Source: Monoraphidium neglectum (taxonomy: Eukaryota > Chlorophyta > Chlorophyceae > Sphaeropleales > Selenastraceae). From it: a stretch of DNA of 10,161 bases. Location of the stretch: positions 1-10,161 of the forward strand of contig NW_014011452.1 in assembly GCF_000611645.1 (NCBI RefSeq), in the 5' to 3' direction. The translations under genes and the position numbers were made by a program. The notes under the pieces were generated by a model. It worked only from the letters and a program-made list of their open reading frames with translations. It made no database searches and was not told where the DNA came from. Below are positions 8,598 to 10,161 of the stretch, piece by piece. The first letter of the stretch is position 1. Each line of letters starts with the position of its first letter.

Positions 8598-8602
8598 TGT
8601 AA
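8598..8602 (+). terminator. TGTAA poly(A) signal, gene B
   Basis: This is the first plus-strand TGTAA after the gene B stop, 485 bases downstream. It would end the transcript near 8615, before the nuclease relic. A hairpin-capable inverted repeat follows about 50 bases later. Confidence 0.45.
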
Positions 8603-8650
8603 ATCCAGGACTGGCACCCTTTGTTATGCAGGCGAGGGATGGAGTGGGAC

Positions 8651-8677
8651 CAAACAAATTCCTGCATAATTTGTTTG
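8651..8677. repeat. Perfect 10-bp inverted repeat, 7-nt loop
   Basis: CAAACAAATT at 8651-8660 pairs exactly with AATTTGTTTG at 8668-8677 around the loop CCTGCAT. It is AT-rich within a more balanced region and lies just past the predicted gene B poly(A) site. It could be chance, a transcript-end structure or a small element footprint. Confidence 0.55.
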
Positions 8678-8785
8678 CTTGCTGCTGCACAATTGATGGG
8701 CATGGCAACACCAACAAAGGACCGCGCTCTCTGAACCAGTGCTTCAACTTGGGCCACAGAGGCTGCTGAATAAATTTAGAGCTTG

Positions 8786-9022
8786 TTTCTTTGGCATGGA
8801 TCAAAGCAGCGCCGGGTTACCGTACGGAGGACGCGCATGCCAACCCAGACAAGCTCCTTTGCATAATCGTACGTGTTGACTGTCCAAGGGGGCCGGCCGC
8901 TATGCATTGATGTCCTGATGAAACCTATGTGGTATCTGGGACAAGGCAATCTCAAAAAGAAAAATTTGCCTGACAACAAGAGCAAACTGGTTGCCAGCAG
9001 GCTGCCCTCTCCCAGGGAATGA
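8786..9022 (+). pseudogene. Relic of the gene A-type DUF3883 nuclease exon
   Basis: This segment aligns with gene A 4820-5068. Preserved pieces include GGAGGACGCGCA, a GCATAAT-GT-CG block encoding LLCIIVRV (gene A VLCIIVRI), and ATTGATGTCCTGATG encoding IDVLM; the end reads SKLVASRLPSPRE then TGA at 9020-9022, where gene A has SKLAVARLPPSS then TAG. Relative to gene A there is a net gain of about 5 bases near 8815 and a loss of about 2 near 8900, so no single frame spans it. The part holding the presumed catalytic D...DxK residues is not recognisable. It lies beyond the predicted gene B poly(A) site. A sequencing error is unlikely to explain two shifts plus loss of the catalytic part. Confidence 0.8.
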
Positions 9023-10161
9023 TGCTCACAGGAGGAGTGTTTGCATCAGCCTCTCACTGTCAACAATGCGACTCCGCCTTGGACTGCGCGTTGAAGAAGT
9101 CACTGCCCTGATTTAAGTGCCCGGGTCGCCCTGACCTTGCATCACGTCATTGTGGCTGTCACGCCAGCAATGTCAACATTTGACTGCCCAGTGTAAGAGC
9201 CTCTGACACCCCTGACCACACTAACCTGCCTTATGACTCATGACTCGGAGCCTGCTATCGGTCTGGCTGCTATCGACGTAGGGAGCCAAAATAATCACAC
9301 ATTTCGGACATCCACTTGCCCTGCCAGATTTCTTGACACGCTGGTTGTGGCACCAGGCAACTGAAGTCGTTCATGGCTCAGCCCCTCAAGCATTTCCTTC
9401 TGCAATCACCATTTGCCTGGGCATGCACACCACACCAATACGCTGATCAACTGGAAATTGCCTTTCACTATCCCTATACATTGTGGACCGACTGCTCCTG
9501 CGAGCATGCACAAATGGATTCGATATGCGCAATGATAGTAATTGGCCGTCCGCAGCAAGCTGAACTTGACAGCCACTGCAGGTGCCGCAGCCGCCACTAC
9601 CACCACCACCACCACCACCAGCAGCAGCAGCAGCAGAAGCGACGGTATCAAAGGCTGTGTGTGCGAGTTGCAATGTATTACTGCATCTTAATGAATCTCA
9701 GCGTGCACGGGCGTAAAACGTGAGTCATCAGGCCTGACTTGCACAACACAAAGACGACCAGCCGCTGACATCACCAACAGCAAAAGTGTCATTGTTTTGT
9801 AATGGACAACTTGCCTGCTGGCTTGCAGCTGTATAGCCATGTTTGAGAATAGTTCAATCGTGACACATAAGCGGATTTAAATCCTGAACACACAAGCCGT
9901 GACTGACAACTGGACACCAAGGCAGATGAGGGGATAGGGTGCACCATAGTGGACATGCTGAAATGATCCACAATTGCTCATCATCATACCAGCTTGAGCA
10001 TTGAGCTCTGTCAATACCCACTTCACTGCAATATAGGGAAACCATGCCTTCATCCAGCTATTCACTTGCACGGGACCCCTTACTCGTTGCCCCTCAGCCG
10101 TGTCGATGCTTGAGCCAGCCCTCCCGTTCAAGTTGAGGCGCACCGTTGGAGGGAGGGAGGG
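9023..10161 (+). repeat. Duplicated flank, copy 2 (3' of the nuclease relic); runs off the window
   Basis: Diverged copy of 5069-6252 in the same orientation and directly downstream of the nuclease relic, just as copy 1 directly follows the intact nuclease exon. Similarity continues to the last bases of the window. The microsatellite within it differs, and the TGTAA of copy 1 is not kept at its place. I see no gene in it; short open frames on the minus strand resemble those in copy 1 only because the DNA is duplicated. Confidence 0.85.
9599..9636. repeat. (ACC)7(CAG)6 compound microsatellite
   Basis: Seven ACC units followed by six CAG units, at the place in flank copy 2 that corresponds to (CAG)23 at 5685-5753 in copy 1. 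The shared downstream sequence GGTATCAA anchors the comparison. Confidence 0.9.

Larger units (their letters stand above)
8113..8785 (+). other. Gene B 3' untranslated region and gap before the nuclease relic
   Basis: The first ~500 bases are the likely 3' untranslated region, up to the TGTAA at 8598-8602. The segment should correspond to the Ala linker, intron and start of the nuclease exon of gene A, but I could only see faint local resemblance (for example 8720-8770 to the IDVKG region near 4765-4825) and no usable reading frame. No independent gene is supported. Confidence 0.45.

Noticed and set aside
9373..9723. Plus-strand open frame of 116 codons in flank copy 2
   Set aside because: The matching region of copy 1 has no equivalent conserved frame, and the frame runs through a microsatellite.

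Overview
The window looks like nuclear DNA of a green alga (core Chlorophyta). Four things point that way: GC-rich, intron-bearing genes, TGTAA-type poly(A) signals, heavy CAG/GCN microsatellites in and around genes, and the last exon of the plastid protein ORANGE. Bacterial gene organisation is absent. The genus cannot be fixed from sequence alone; Chlorophyceae is my best guess, with low confidence.

Layout. Positions 1-397 are an intron of ORANGE, containing a G-rich imperfect tandem repeat and a 22-bp palindrome. Positions 398-584 are the terminal ORANGE exon, which carries the DnaJ-type zinc-finger end. Positions 585-2348 hold no gene I can support. Gene A (2349-5068, one inferred intron at 3982-4250) encodes about 816 residues: an acid-free N-terminus resembling an organelle transit peptide, two copies of an unrecognised ~130-residue module separated by a long polyGln linker, an Ala/Glu-rich linker, a possible third half-module, and a C-terminal DUF3883/NO VEIN-C-like domain with a PD-(D/E)XK nuclease-type signature. 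Gene B (6862-8112, intronless as read) encodes 416 residues with the same N-terminal design and the same two modules, but it stops before any nuclease domain.

The two genes belong to a head-to-tail segmental duplication. About 1.2 kb of non-coding DNA after gene A (5069-6252) reappears, diverged, at 9023-10161. Just before that second copy, at 8786-9022, is a frameshifted relic of gene A's nuclease exon. So gene B lost its nuclease part, which decayed in place beyond B's new 3' end.

The region of most interest is the A/B pair: an apparently organelle-targeted, undescribed repeat module fused to a NO VEIN-like nuclease fold in one gene, and nuclease-free in its neighbour. Splicing of the single intron in gene A decides whether A makes a nuclease-bearing protein or a short product resembling B.
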